From NCBI GenBank assembly GCA_021401465.1, contig JADDMT010000011.1, positions 425,906-489,905 of the forward strand: a stretch of DNA of 64,000 bases. Direction: 5' to 3'. Below the pieces are notes generated by a model. It made no database searches, had not been told where the DNA came from, and was given only the letters and a program-made list of their open reading frames with translations. The translations under genes and the position numbers were made by a program. Positions 55,282 through 64,000 of this stretch are shown here, in pieces. This DNA comes from Teratosphaeria epicoccoides. Its lineage: Eukaryota > Ascomycota > Dothideomycetes > Mycosphaerellales > Teratosphaeriaceae. Each line of letters opens with the position of its first letter. The stretch's first letter is position 1.

Positions 55282-56462
55282 ATGGCTCAAAAGTGCGTGC
55301 ACAAAGGCTGCGGTAATGTCTTCAGCGACCCAGACGAGAAATGCGTCTACCACCGTAAGAGACAATCGATCATTCGTTGGCGAGTTCCATCAATGTCTTG
55401 AGGCTAATCGATGGTGGCTCTAGCCGGACCCCCAGTATTCCATGAGGGCCAGAAAGGTACATTCTGCTGCATCATGCTGCAAGGCGAGGGCCATGCTGAC
55501 CATGCTTGATAGGATGGTGAGCATTCCCAGCATGATCAAGCGATGCAATGATCTGACGGTATCAGGCGTTGCTGCAAGCCACGGGTCTTGACTTTCGATG
55601 AGTTTATGACGATACCTCCATGCACGACTGGCAAACACACCACCGTCGACGACACGCCCGCAGAAGAGACCAAGCCGAACGAACAGAAAGTCGAAGCCAG
55701 AATTGCAGCTCAGAAGCGGAAGGAAGAGAATGTCGTGCCTCCAGCGATCGCCAGGAATCCAGTGACTGCGCACCCGCCACGTCCAGCTGCATCTCCTGCA
55801 CCTCCAACAGACGAGGATGATGAGCCCGGAATAGAGGTCAAAGAAGGAACAGCGTGTAAGAGGCGAGGATGCGGCGGAAGCTACAAGGGTGGTAATCGGC
55901 AGGGTGAGGAGTGCATACACCACCCGGGGCAAGCATTGTTCCACGAGGGAAGCAAAGGGTGAGTGGAGAACGAGTGCTGGTTGAGAGCGGCTGGTACTAA
56001 CGACCATATCGATGGACGTGTTGCAAGAGGAGAGTTCTCGAATTCGACGAATTCATGAAGATACCAGGCTGCAAGACGAAAGACCGGCATATGTTCGTCG
56101 GCAAGAAGAAGGATCCGGAGGCTGAAGAGAAACTTTTGGAGGTGCGAAACGATTTCTACCAAACGGCCACAACGGTAATCGCGTCGCTATATTTGAAGAA
56201 AGTGGATAAGGAGCGGTCGTCGGTCAAATTTGAAAGCGCCGATACGATCAGTCTAGATCTGCATACGCAAGACAAGAAGAGTTACAAGAGTAAAATGACG
56301 ACGTACGCTCCGATAAGGCCGGAAGAGAGCTCATTCAAAGTCATGGGCACGAAGGTCGAGATGACTATCACCAAGGCGGATGGGTCTGGGTGGCCGGTTT
56401 TGAGGGCCGATGATCCGCACACGGGTGAAATCATCCAGTCTGGAAGAGCTGGAAGGGTGTAA
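55282..56462 (+). CDS. CHORD and CS domain co-chaperone (CHP1/RAR1-like), damaged junctions
   Basis: The gene encodes two CHORD zinc domains and a C-terminal CS (p23-like) domain; the family binds Hsp90 and Sgt1. Exon 1 (55282-55354) is MAQKCVHKGCGNVFSDPDEK. Intron 55355-55423 (GTAAGA/CTCTAG) leads to PGPPVFHEGQKG (55424-55456). CHORD1 resumes RCCKPRVLTFDEFM at about 55566, but the only acceptor there (ATCAG, ending 55565) puts it out of frame. CHORD2 runs CKRRGCGGSYKGGNRQGEEC and HHPGQALFHEGSKG to a GTGAGT donor at 55959. The next block WTCCKRRVLEFDEFMKIPGC follows TACTAAC with no AG between. The CS domain (VRNDFYQTATTVIASLYLKK and onward) runs to 56462. Either both junctions use unusual signals or the gene is damaged. 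Confidence 0.82.
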
Positions 56463-56806
56463 GACTGTGACAGCATTGGAGAATGAGACCAACGATAGCT
56501 GATGGAGACAACTACGACAGACCACGAGAAATTTGAGCCTCCGAGCACAGACGGTGTGATTTGAGTATACCGGGGGGGCGTCAAAGGCGTGATTGGCTAA
56601 GCTGCTGACATTTGGCAAAGCCGGACGACGATAGTTTGGGTTGAAGCCGAGGACAGCTAGTCTTGGAAAGATGACACCGACCAGCCGGCACAATGTAGCA
56701 GCCGGCGCTCTGTGAAGTCCTTGTGTATATCAGATATACCGTTTTCCGTCGCCGGGCGAGCCTCAGCTTGCTGTGCCCTTCGCGTCCTTGCAACAGCCTT
56801 CTTGAC
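56463..56806. other. short intergenic region
   Basis: These are convergent 3' flanks. There is a GGGGGG run near 56573 and nothing else of note. Confidence 0.5.
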
Positions 56807-57590
56807 TCATACGCCCCAATACGCTGGGCTCGTTTTCTCTTCCCTCTCACGAAACGCAGCGACCTCAACCATGCTCAGTGACTTGAATTCGCTTCTCTGC
56901 ACTGTCAGCCGGCGCACGTCAACCTCCAACTGCTCCTGTGCGCTCATCTTCTCGGCTATCAGAGCATCAAAAGCTTTCAGAATTTTCGACTCTGCGCCCT
57001 GGCGATTTCTTGCAGAAGTAGTTCTGACAGCGCTTTTGTCGCAACTTAGGTACAAGGGGTCGAGGTCGCCCTCTGCTATCTGGGTGACAGTGTGCTTGCT
57101 GGCACAAGGCTTTGCCAAGACGTTTGCAGATGTCAGGTCTTCAATCCATAGCCAGCTGTGGTCACCGTAGCTATGATTTGGTTGTCCTGAAGGCGCGAAT
57201 CGGGGCTCTGTTGGTGGCGGCCATTGCTTTACATCTGAAATGGATTTGTAGGACGGCCTGTCTGGCAGCTTCAGGCGACCTCCATTTCTTTGTTGCAGCC
57301 AGGTGTAGTCTCGGCCAGACAGGTAGTCACCCGGCGGCATGAATCTGATGGTAGCATCACTCTCGGGGCAGTCACCCGGTCTGTGACTGGCATCAGAGGC
57401 CGATTGACTCTTCGCGCAACCTGACTCCTGTGCGTCGGTGGCACTTTTGAAATGGTAGGAGGTGCGGCCAAGCTGAGCATCGTGTGCTGTCTGGATCACT
57501 GGCTGACCGATTCCGAGCTTGGACAGCGACTGCAGCTGGCGACGTGACATTGCTCCAGATGTTCCTGTGATGCCTTCAAGAGACTGGGCG
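56807..57590 (-). CDS. uncharacterised protein
   Basis: The open frame includes ATG 57550 (MSRRQLQSLSKLGIGQPVIQ) and runs 247 codons to a stop at 56807 (KTSPAYWGV). The frame upstream of the ATG also reads naturally (ESAQSLEGITGTSGA). A further exon-like block, DWLNGQLSKSIDLYHRASPV with a CGCAG acceptor and a GTAAGT donor, lies at about 57690-57625, so the true start is probably in an upstream exon. Content is mixed: an aromatic central part (PPGDYLSGRDYTWLQQRNGG) and a helical, charged C-terminal part (KAFDALIAEKMSAQEQLEVD). I recognise no family. Confidence 0.5.
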
Positions 57591-58535
57591 GATTCCGCAG
57601 AGGTGTGGAGTTTGACTTACGACGGGTGATGCCCGGTGATAGAGGTCAATGCTTTTCGACAGCTGACCATTGAGCCAATCCTGCGTGAGAGAGTAAGCGT
57701 ACCTTATGCATGCAACAGCCAAACTCAAGCTTCTAGATTTGCTGCCGACCACAAAGCGGGCAATGGCAACCCATGCTGTAGTGAGCGCTGAAAAGAGCGA
57801 GCAGAGCTGAGAGAGCTGCAAACAATGGCTGTGAGTAAGTAGATCTTTGCTGGTATAATGCGGAAGTGTGGGACCCATGCCCTCGTTCCAAGACTTGTCG
57901 CGGCCTACCATGGCATCGATAGCTCGACAAAGCCGTAAGCGATGCCGAGATCCGAATCCGCATTTGCCCGCTCCAAGAGTCCGTCTCATCTCATTCTAGC
58001 CGCAAACATGATAAATATCACATGTCATGCTTGCCACACAACTCAGACGCAAGCACCCGCACAGCAAACAGCCCCAGATGCAGCACTACTTGCCTAATTT
58101 GTTCATGTGGACACTTTGATCCTTGCGTAATGGACCACAGCATTGGAGGACCTGAGCTCTGAGACTAAACTCGTTCTGCTGCTTCGGAGAGGTGTCAGGA
58201 GTGCGCCGGGGTGGGGCAATGAACGAATCTGAGTCCTGAAGTTTCCCCTGGGCGGCAGTAATCTGCTGCAGGCGTAGAGTACTAGAGCTGCCAAGTGCCC
58301 AAGCTTGGCGAACGGCAAGAGCGTGCCGACTTGGGAGGAAAGACTGGCACTCACGCGCGTTAAGATCCAGACACAGCTTAGAGAGTCTTGTGACAGTGGT
58401 CGGGCTGACAAGACTCGAGGACTGCAGCCATGGAGAGTCGGTTTAGCATGTGCGACTCACATGAATGTCGCTGATACGTCCTCTGGGCGGCCAACATAGC
58501 ATAAGTCAGAGCACGAATACCTTCTCCCAAGTTGC
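57591..58535. other. upstream exon candidates, then non-coding
   Basis: 57625-57690 holds the exon candidate for the gene above. A minus-strand stretch near 57775 reads a short C-x-C-x-x-C motif (MGCHCPLCGRQQ) but stops at once. From 58000 to 58535 I see nothing. Confidence 0.35.
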
Positions 58536-59210
58536 TCAACCCAGCTTCATGAGATAACCCTGCTGAATCAATCTTTCCACATCCGCCTGCCGCACATAGA
58601 ATTGACTATTCTTCGTCAACGTGATGCTCCCATACTCCGTCTGAATCTCGCCCGCATCCTTTAGTACCCGCACGTCGATGAAAATATCTTTCGGCGGCTC
58701 CAGACTTCCAGTCAGATCGATGTCGGTCCATTGGCCCTTATATGCCGAGAGCAAATCGCTGTACTGATGCACATACTGTTCCTCCTCGGCACTAAGACTG
58801 CTGGCAGTCGTACTGCTTTGAGCTCGCGTTGCTTGAGACTGCTGAGAAGCGAATTGCAGGTCCGCAATGTCGACGCCGGACCAACTCATTTCTTCCAGCT
58901 TGTCTGTCCGCGTGCGGTGGTAGGACAAGAGGCAGCGTTTGTTTCTGCGCATGCTCAGGTGGTTCACCAATAGCGCACAGGCAGTAGATGGGTCGTCTGC
59001 CGGACTGAAGCTGGACTTGATTTGAGTTCCATCGCTTGATTCGGTGCTCGCAGTAGTGTATGGCGCTAGGAGAGTGGTAGTATCGCGGTCCAGGTCACGT
59101 ACTTCTTTGGTGACAGCTCGAACAGTAGTGGCGGCGTAAGGTGGAAGATGAGGAAGACTCTGGATGCGTTTGGCATCTAAGACCAGCTTGTTGGCTTGCT
59201 CAGCATACAT
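58536..59210 (-). CDS. PSF1: GINS complex subunit Psf1
   Basis: This is a single exon of 224 aa. Psf1 is a subunit of the GINS tetramer, part of the CMG replicative helicase. The N-terminus MYAEQANKLVLDAKRIQSLP, LPPYAATTVRAVTKEVRDLD and the helical block ALLVNHLSMRRNKRCLLSYH are typical, as is HRTRTDKLEEMSWSGVD. The C-terminal B-domain is very well conserved: YKGQWTDIDLTGSLEPPKDI, FIDVRVLKDAGEIQTEYGSI, TLTKNSQFYVRQADVERLIQ. It is the last gene before the AT-rich block, which starts only about 130 bp upstream of its ATG, so its promoter is very short. Confidence 0.96.
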   Translation of the reverse strand: MYAEQANKLVLDAKRIQSLPHLPPYAATTVRAVTKEVRDLDRDTTTLLAPYTTASTESSDGTQIKSSFSPADDPSTACALLVNHLSMRRNKRCLLSYHRTRTDKLEEMSWSGVDIADLQFASQQSQATRAQSSTTASSLSAEEEQYVHQYSDLLSAYKGQWTDIDLTGSLEPPKDIFIDVRVLKDAGEIQTEYGSITLTKNSQFYVRQADVERLIQQGYLMKLG

Positions 59211-59339
59211 TGTAGTGGGTCATACGTCTCGAGGCACCAGACACTTCCTCTTTGTGAAGGAGACGTGCTGATCGAAACAGGAAGGACAGGAGCAAGACGC
59301 GTTACGGCGCACGGCGTTCCAAACCTGCCCGTTAGTATG

Positions 59340-61883
59340 GACTGTTAAGAAAGATTTCAACTTCAAAATTGTATAATAAGTCCCATAATGTAGAGAACTT
59401 TCATAGAGTTGCATATATGGATATGTTGATTTCTAAAGTGTCTAACAGGGAGGAGGTACTTAAGAATATACAGCTCTTTCTTATGCCTGTAGCATTTCTC
59501 CCTAAAAGAGCATGTCTAAAACTCTGAATTTTATAAGCCTACAGAAAAGGCTATCCTATCTACAACTAAGTTCTTAGAATATTTTAGCTTAGTATATAGT
59601 GTAAATAGCATATATAAGAGCTATAAAAGCCTTTTAGAGACTCTTAAAAAAGGATATTATATAGCTTACTATCCTATACTTTAAACTTTAGGGGTCTAGC
59701 TAGTATCTAGCATTCTATAATTTCTAGCTTAGCAAGTCTGTATCTAGAAAGAGAAGCTTCTAGAAATAGTTAGAGTGTTACCTTTCCTAGGTAAGTATAC
59801 TTTTATAAATTCATACATAATATATTATCCCTACTATCCTCCTTATCTTCTTCTATCTCATTTTGCTTGAAATTTTCCCTCTTATACTCCTTCTATCCTT
59901 AACTGCAGCTACTAATGTAGCGCATGCTTCATAAAGTTACTACTATCCTATAAATAATTGCTTGTATCTAATACGGTTAATACTAGGGGGCTATTAGAGC
60001 TGCATAGGTTCTAATGTCCGCACTTAGCATGTAGTGACCCTACTATACATAGCAAGGGGGTCCTTCGTATATATGTTAGCTTATATGTCGTCTAAGTAGG
60101 ATTAGTAGTTAACATAGGATGCCCCTATATCGCTAACTCTATAGTACCTCTGCAGGGTTAGGCTTAGACATGCTTTCCCTAATTAAGGGGCGTTAGGGGT
60201 TATAAGCACCCTTAGCGCTACCTCTGTAATAAGCAGAAAGTAGTACTATCTTATACCTATTAAAAGGTCAGATTACTCTGTTATACTACAAGATATTTTT
60301 ATATTATATAGCATATATATCTATATTAGTTCTGCTTTCTCTCCCCTACTTTGCAGTCTAGCAGAGAATACTATAATATGTCTAGAGTACTACAAACTTG
60401 TAACTAACATGTAGTAAGTACTATCCTAAGCGCCTATAATAGCAAAGCTAGCCTAAGTAACTAGCCTGTAGAAGCACCCCCTATAAGCGACACTACATTA
60501 AGCGACGGTTCTGCTAGAGGCTAATTACATAGCAGACAAGATAATAGACCCCCTACATAGGGACTATAGCTAACCCTAACTATCGACCTAGCCCTTATAG
60601 CCATGATTGTCGATTAGGTTTCAAACTACCTTGCGAACTAGAGCTAGAGCCGTACCCCTTCTAGTAGCGACAACAGCGAGGACGACAAAGACGTTGCTAT
60701 AAGTAGTACTAATAAACTAGCAGACAAAGAAATCTAGCTAGATTTCATGCTAGGGACCCGCGAAGATAACTCCCTAGCAGGCGTAGACTCTCTATGTATG
60801 CCTACGAATCTAGTGCCTAAATTCAGGGCCATAGTAGGCTAACTAGGAGGCAGTCGTAACGCATGCAACCTGAAGCCGTTTAAGGGAGACACCTTAAAGG
60901 AGGCTCGAACTTTCTTATAGGCGTGTAAGGCAGTTTTTATGCTTAAACTATGCGGATATTCTATAGAGGGCAAACAAGTCGCCTTTAGTATAATGTAGCT
61001 CGAAGAGGATAAGGAACCTCGTAATAATTAGCATGAGCGGTATAACCTTATGTAGGTCTATAATAGAACGTATACATAGGCAGACTTTCGCTAGTTCTAT
61101 GTCGACTAGGTCGAGGATCTAGGGAACTACGCCCTTACTATGTCTGTCAAGTATAAGAAGGCTAAGTAGGGGAAGGGACAAATAACCTCTAGCTTTGCTA
61201 CCTACCTTACTATACTCGAGGGACAGATGCTACCCTATACTAAGACATAACGCGTGTAGTACCTACTTGTCAAACTTGATAATAATCTTCAGAACATAAT
61301 CATGACTTTTCATAAACTTCCGACAACTTGGCAAGACCTTGTGTCCCTTATAACATGTATGGAGATTACCTTGAAGCGAAATGGAAATCCAGGTAGCAAG
61401 GATAATAAGCGTTTAAGCCCTAAGGACCTACTAAAGGGCCGCTATTACAAGCGCCCTAAGGGTCACGTCTAACGCGGTAGTTTATTCTAGAGGAGCAAGC
61501 CCTCTAAGCCTAAAGACAGTAGCGAGAAGCCTCTAAGTAGCTACTACATCTATGGAGCGAGAGACTACTAGGCGGCTTGCTGTCCTAAACGAAGTAATAG
61601 GAAGAAGGTAAGCAAGGTATCTAAAACCTCCCTAGAGGGGAGGCGAAAGAAGGACAAGCCTAAGACAACTAAATAGCTACTACAGGTATCTAAGCTGTCT
61701 GTCGCTAATAGTGTAGACTTGTAGCCTACCTAGCGCCTATCTAGTACGGTCTAAGTTAATAGCTTGCTTAAGCTAGTAGACTATATGTTAGACAACCTTG
61801 CGGAGGTTAACGTGATACCCTAGCGGGTAATTGTACAGCTCAGCTTAAAGCCGATCCTAGGAGCCCTGCTGCCTACTATGAAG
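59340..61883 (+). mobile_element. RIP-decayed retroelement relic with gag-like remnant
   Basis: The base composition drops to AT-rich with dense TA. From about 60880 a plus-strand gag-like reading can be followed through many TAG stops: NLKPFKGDTLKEARTF, later LPTTWQDLVSLITCMEITLK, then a Lys-rich region. Near 61541-61583 a zinc-knuckle-like stretch has Tyr at the two leading Cys positions and at the His position, and TAG where Trp is common. All of these changes fit C-to-T or G-to-A transitions. The segment before 60880 has no readable coding. No termini were found. Confidence 0.7.
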
Positions 61884-63825
61884 TCCTTTCTGTCATAAGT
61901 ATTAGGAGTACTATAAGTCACAGGGTCATAAGTGTCCTGAAGTGCTATGAGTTATAGCATAGTCATAGGAGAAAGGATCTGTTACGTGAGGACAGACACC
62001 TAGATCTATAGGGTTAGTCTACAGATCTACAGGCCTACATAGGAGAAAGGATCTGTCACGTAAGAATAGACCCTAGGATCTATAGGGTTAGTCTATAGAT
62101 TTACAGACATAGGTCTAACAGGTCTGTTAACAGATCTAACAGAGCTACCCTGTCTCTCTAGTATATAGGGATAGCTTCAGGACAGGCAGTTAGGAGCTTC
62201 GTGCTTATTTTAATCTTCTCCTCTAGGGGGGATAGTCAGTTACGAGGTTAATTGCCTTTGTCAATATTCTTTACTACTCTGTAAGTCTAATACCTGATCC
62301 CCTTCCTGCTATCGGCACCTACCTTTCTAACACTTTGAGCACTACTCCTAAGGAAGTATTAGGGGTCTCGTTAAGCGCTTGACATACGCCTATGTCAAGT
62401 AGTTCCTTAGCTGTTAGTTTAACCTCTAGCGACAATAGTCAACTAGTACTACAAGAACAAGTTGCTACTATACCTCAAATTACTTAGTAGCTCGAATCTA
62501 TTTACCTTAGCGAGATAGCTCTAGCATCTGTCGCAGGTTCGACTACAGGAAACAGGCACGGCAATAACGGCTTTAAGATAGGAAGCCCTATAGAGTTTAC
62601 AGGACAATAATCTCAAGTAGAGATGTTTATCCTATAATGCTAGTTAGTATTTAACGTAGATACGGAACGATATACGACACATCATAAGCGAATGATGTAT
62701 ATTGTCTCTTACCTAAAGGGGCCGGCGTTCGAGTTCATCTAGCCTTATCTAACAGATTACCTAGATCATGTTAGTAGCGTCGAAGCTAGAAAGACAACAA
62801 CTTAGGAGATTCTTAACTTAGACAAGTCCTTGTTTAAGGCGTTACGCAAAGCCTTTAGGCTTAGCAACGAACAACAAGAGGCCGAGAGAGCTCTCCTAGG
62901 AATCTAGCAGAAGGGTTCCGCTATTAAGTACTATGCGGACTTTTAGACCCTCTCTGCTCAAGTCGACTAGAATGATAATGCTTTGGCTACTTAGTTCTAT
63001 TAGGGACTAAAGGAGACAGTTAAAGACGAAATTGCCTAGGGAGATTAACTAACGACATTCAAGGAAATAAGCGATCTCGCGATTAGGATCGATAATTGCA
63101 TCTAGGAACGACAGCAGGAACGACAACATGTAAATCGCAGGCTAGCGCAGGCTAACTATAAGGTCTAACGATTAGCACCAAGATAGCGAAGCGATTACTA
63201 TAGTCTCTAACTAATAGAGTTAGATGCGACTAAGGGACGCCTAAAGAGCAGACCCTAAGGAAAGCCACAGAAGGGCTCTCCTACCTAGAATAGTCTGAAG
63301 AAGCTATTCGACAAGAGTAACCTCGAGTGCCATAACTGTAGAAAGAAAGGACACTTTGCCCGCAAGTGTTTTACTAAGAAATAGCGTCAGGACCTATAAC
63401 AGACAGAACAGGCTCGCGCGACGACAACAGTACCTAAACAAAAGGCTGCTACTACTTAAGAACCAGACTATACTTTACTTACTTAGACTATGTGCTATGA
63501 CGACAATTGTCGAATTCACATGAGTGATAAAGATAGTTCCGGATAGTACCCTAGCTATAACAAGGCGTAATCGATCTGCGCGCTAAGGGGTACACCTTCT
63601 AGTGTAATAATCGTAAGGCAATAGGAGCTAGAAGAGGAAGAAGGTTCGGACGACAACTATGAGCTTGTCGAAGCTGTCATTCCTGATTCTAAGGAAGACG
63701 AGAGCATAGAGAGATAGGCTATGCCGCCGCATGACATTAGACTTAATATCATCCGAATCATACAGAACTAGTAGGCTTAGGCTTGCCCATAGATTAATGG
63801 AGTACAACACGTCGACTAGCTTTAG
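61884..63825 (+). mobile_element. second RIP-decayed LTR retroelement, gag remnant (Ty3-type likely)
   Basis: An LTR-like, non-coding segment (about 61884-62270) carries two tandem 74-bp repeats. It is followed by a gag frame from about 62400. Readable blocks include SPIEFTGQ, SYLKGPAFEFI, LFKALRKAFRLSNEQQEAER, LKETVKDEIA and FKEISDLAIRIDN. An intact zinc knuckle of C-x2-C-x4-H-x4-C form lies at 63328-63369 (CHNCRKKGHFARKC). Nearly all in-frame stops are TAG at positions where Trp would fit. After the knuckle the frame runs on to about 63780. No protease or reverse transcriptase was found, so the copy is cut short by the sequence at 63826. Confidence 0.75.
61964..62111 (+). repeat. two tandem 74-bp repeats in LTR-like DNA
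   Basis: Copies at 61964-62037 and 62038-62111 both begin CATAGGAGAAAGGATCTGTY and share the core ATCTATAGGGTTAGTCTA. They differ at about ten positions, mostly transitions. Confidence 0.85.
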
Positions 63826-64000
63826 TGTCACGGGTGAACAGCGTATACACAGGGGTTCATGTAGTATTCAACAAGTACGATGGGGAGAGAAGGACTATCT
63901 GCTAGCTGTCCGGTCTTTTATAGCCGGCTTCGTCAGGGGTCGCACAGGCCCTAGCCTGTGCCAAGACTCAGGGCTTCGCCCTTCACATTACCCCCCCCCC
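63826..64000 (+). mobile_element. LTR-like terminus, not RIP-mutated, cut by window edge
   Basis: The sequence switches from AT-rich to GC-normal at TGTCACGGGTGAACAG. TG is the usual LTR 5' end. A TATA-like CTTTTATAGCC lies near 63915, about 90 bp inside, as in LTR promoters. GC-rich inverted segments follow (CACAGGCCCTAGCCTGTG is a perfect palindrome at about 63942-63959). The window ends in ten C (63991-64000). Confidence 0.5.

Noticed and set aside
63628..63831. 67-codon minus-strand ORF in the gag relic
   Set aside because: Antisense to a decayed gag frame; composition follows the AT bias.
63991..64000. C10 run as telomeric sequence
   Set aside because: Fungal telomeres are TTAGGG/CCCTAA arrays; a pure C run is not one and lies at the window edge.

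Overview
The window is nuclear DNA of a filamentous ascomycete (Pezizomycotina). The evidence is short spliceosomal introns of about 47-110 bp with GTRNGT donors and CTAAC/CTGAC branch points, a HET-domain gene, an H3K9 methyltransferase of the Clr4/DIM-5 type, a fungal GH17 glucanase, and an AT-rich block of retroelement relics damaged in the manner of repeat-induced point mutation (RIP). A dothideomycete such as a Mycosphaerellales species is my best guess, from gene content only.

Layout. 0-14.6 kb is gene-dense: a 3'-truncated MFS transporter (-), SAS10 (+), MMS2 (-) divergent from TRS65 (+), a DHCR24-like FAD oxidoreductase (-) divergent from RXT2 (+), and a secreted type-B carboxylesterase (-). 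15-33 kb is accessory: two small secreted cysteine-containing protein candidates (one has a complete three-exon model, 99 aa, 8 cysteines in the mature part), a further secreted-protein candidate, a bHLH regulator with a His-Asp repeat, a HET gene with two apparent frameshifts, a nonsense-mutated MFS relic, a DUF1772 gene, and a sedolisin relic with an internal deletion. The conserved SLP2 stomatin gene sits among them.

33-47 kb is again mostly conserved: TMA20, the chromodomain-SET methyltransferase KMT1, RRP1, a GH17 glucanosidase, a BOR1-type transporter, a divergent pair (unknown protein and SUZ-like protein), a putative GPI-anchored protein and a mitochondrial membrane protein. 47-59.2 kb holds a frameshifted MFS relic, a conserved fungal mitochondrial-type protein, a small cysteine-rich protein, an HpcH/HpaI aldolase, a glutaredoxin-like protein, a CHORD-CS co-chaperone gene whose two CHORD repeats both lack a usable splice junction, an uncharacterised gene, and PSF1.

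59.3-63.8 kb is AT-rich and consists of at least two LTR-retroelement gag relics whose tryptophan codons have largely become TAG. It ends in GC-normal LTR-like sequence, probably a younger insertion, and a run of ten C at the window edge.

The conserved genes are housekeeping: ribosome biogenesis (SAS10, RRP1), translation (TMA20), DNA repair and replication (MMS2, PSF1), chromatin (RXT2, KMT1), trafficking (TRS65) and mitochondria (SLP2). They do not form one pathway. KMT1 and the RIP-like tract are functionally related, because H3K9 methylation marks RIP-mutated DNA in fungi. Exon coordinates were worked out by hand from splice signals and reading frames. Family names come from recognition of conserved motifs, not from database searches.
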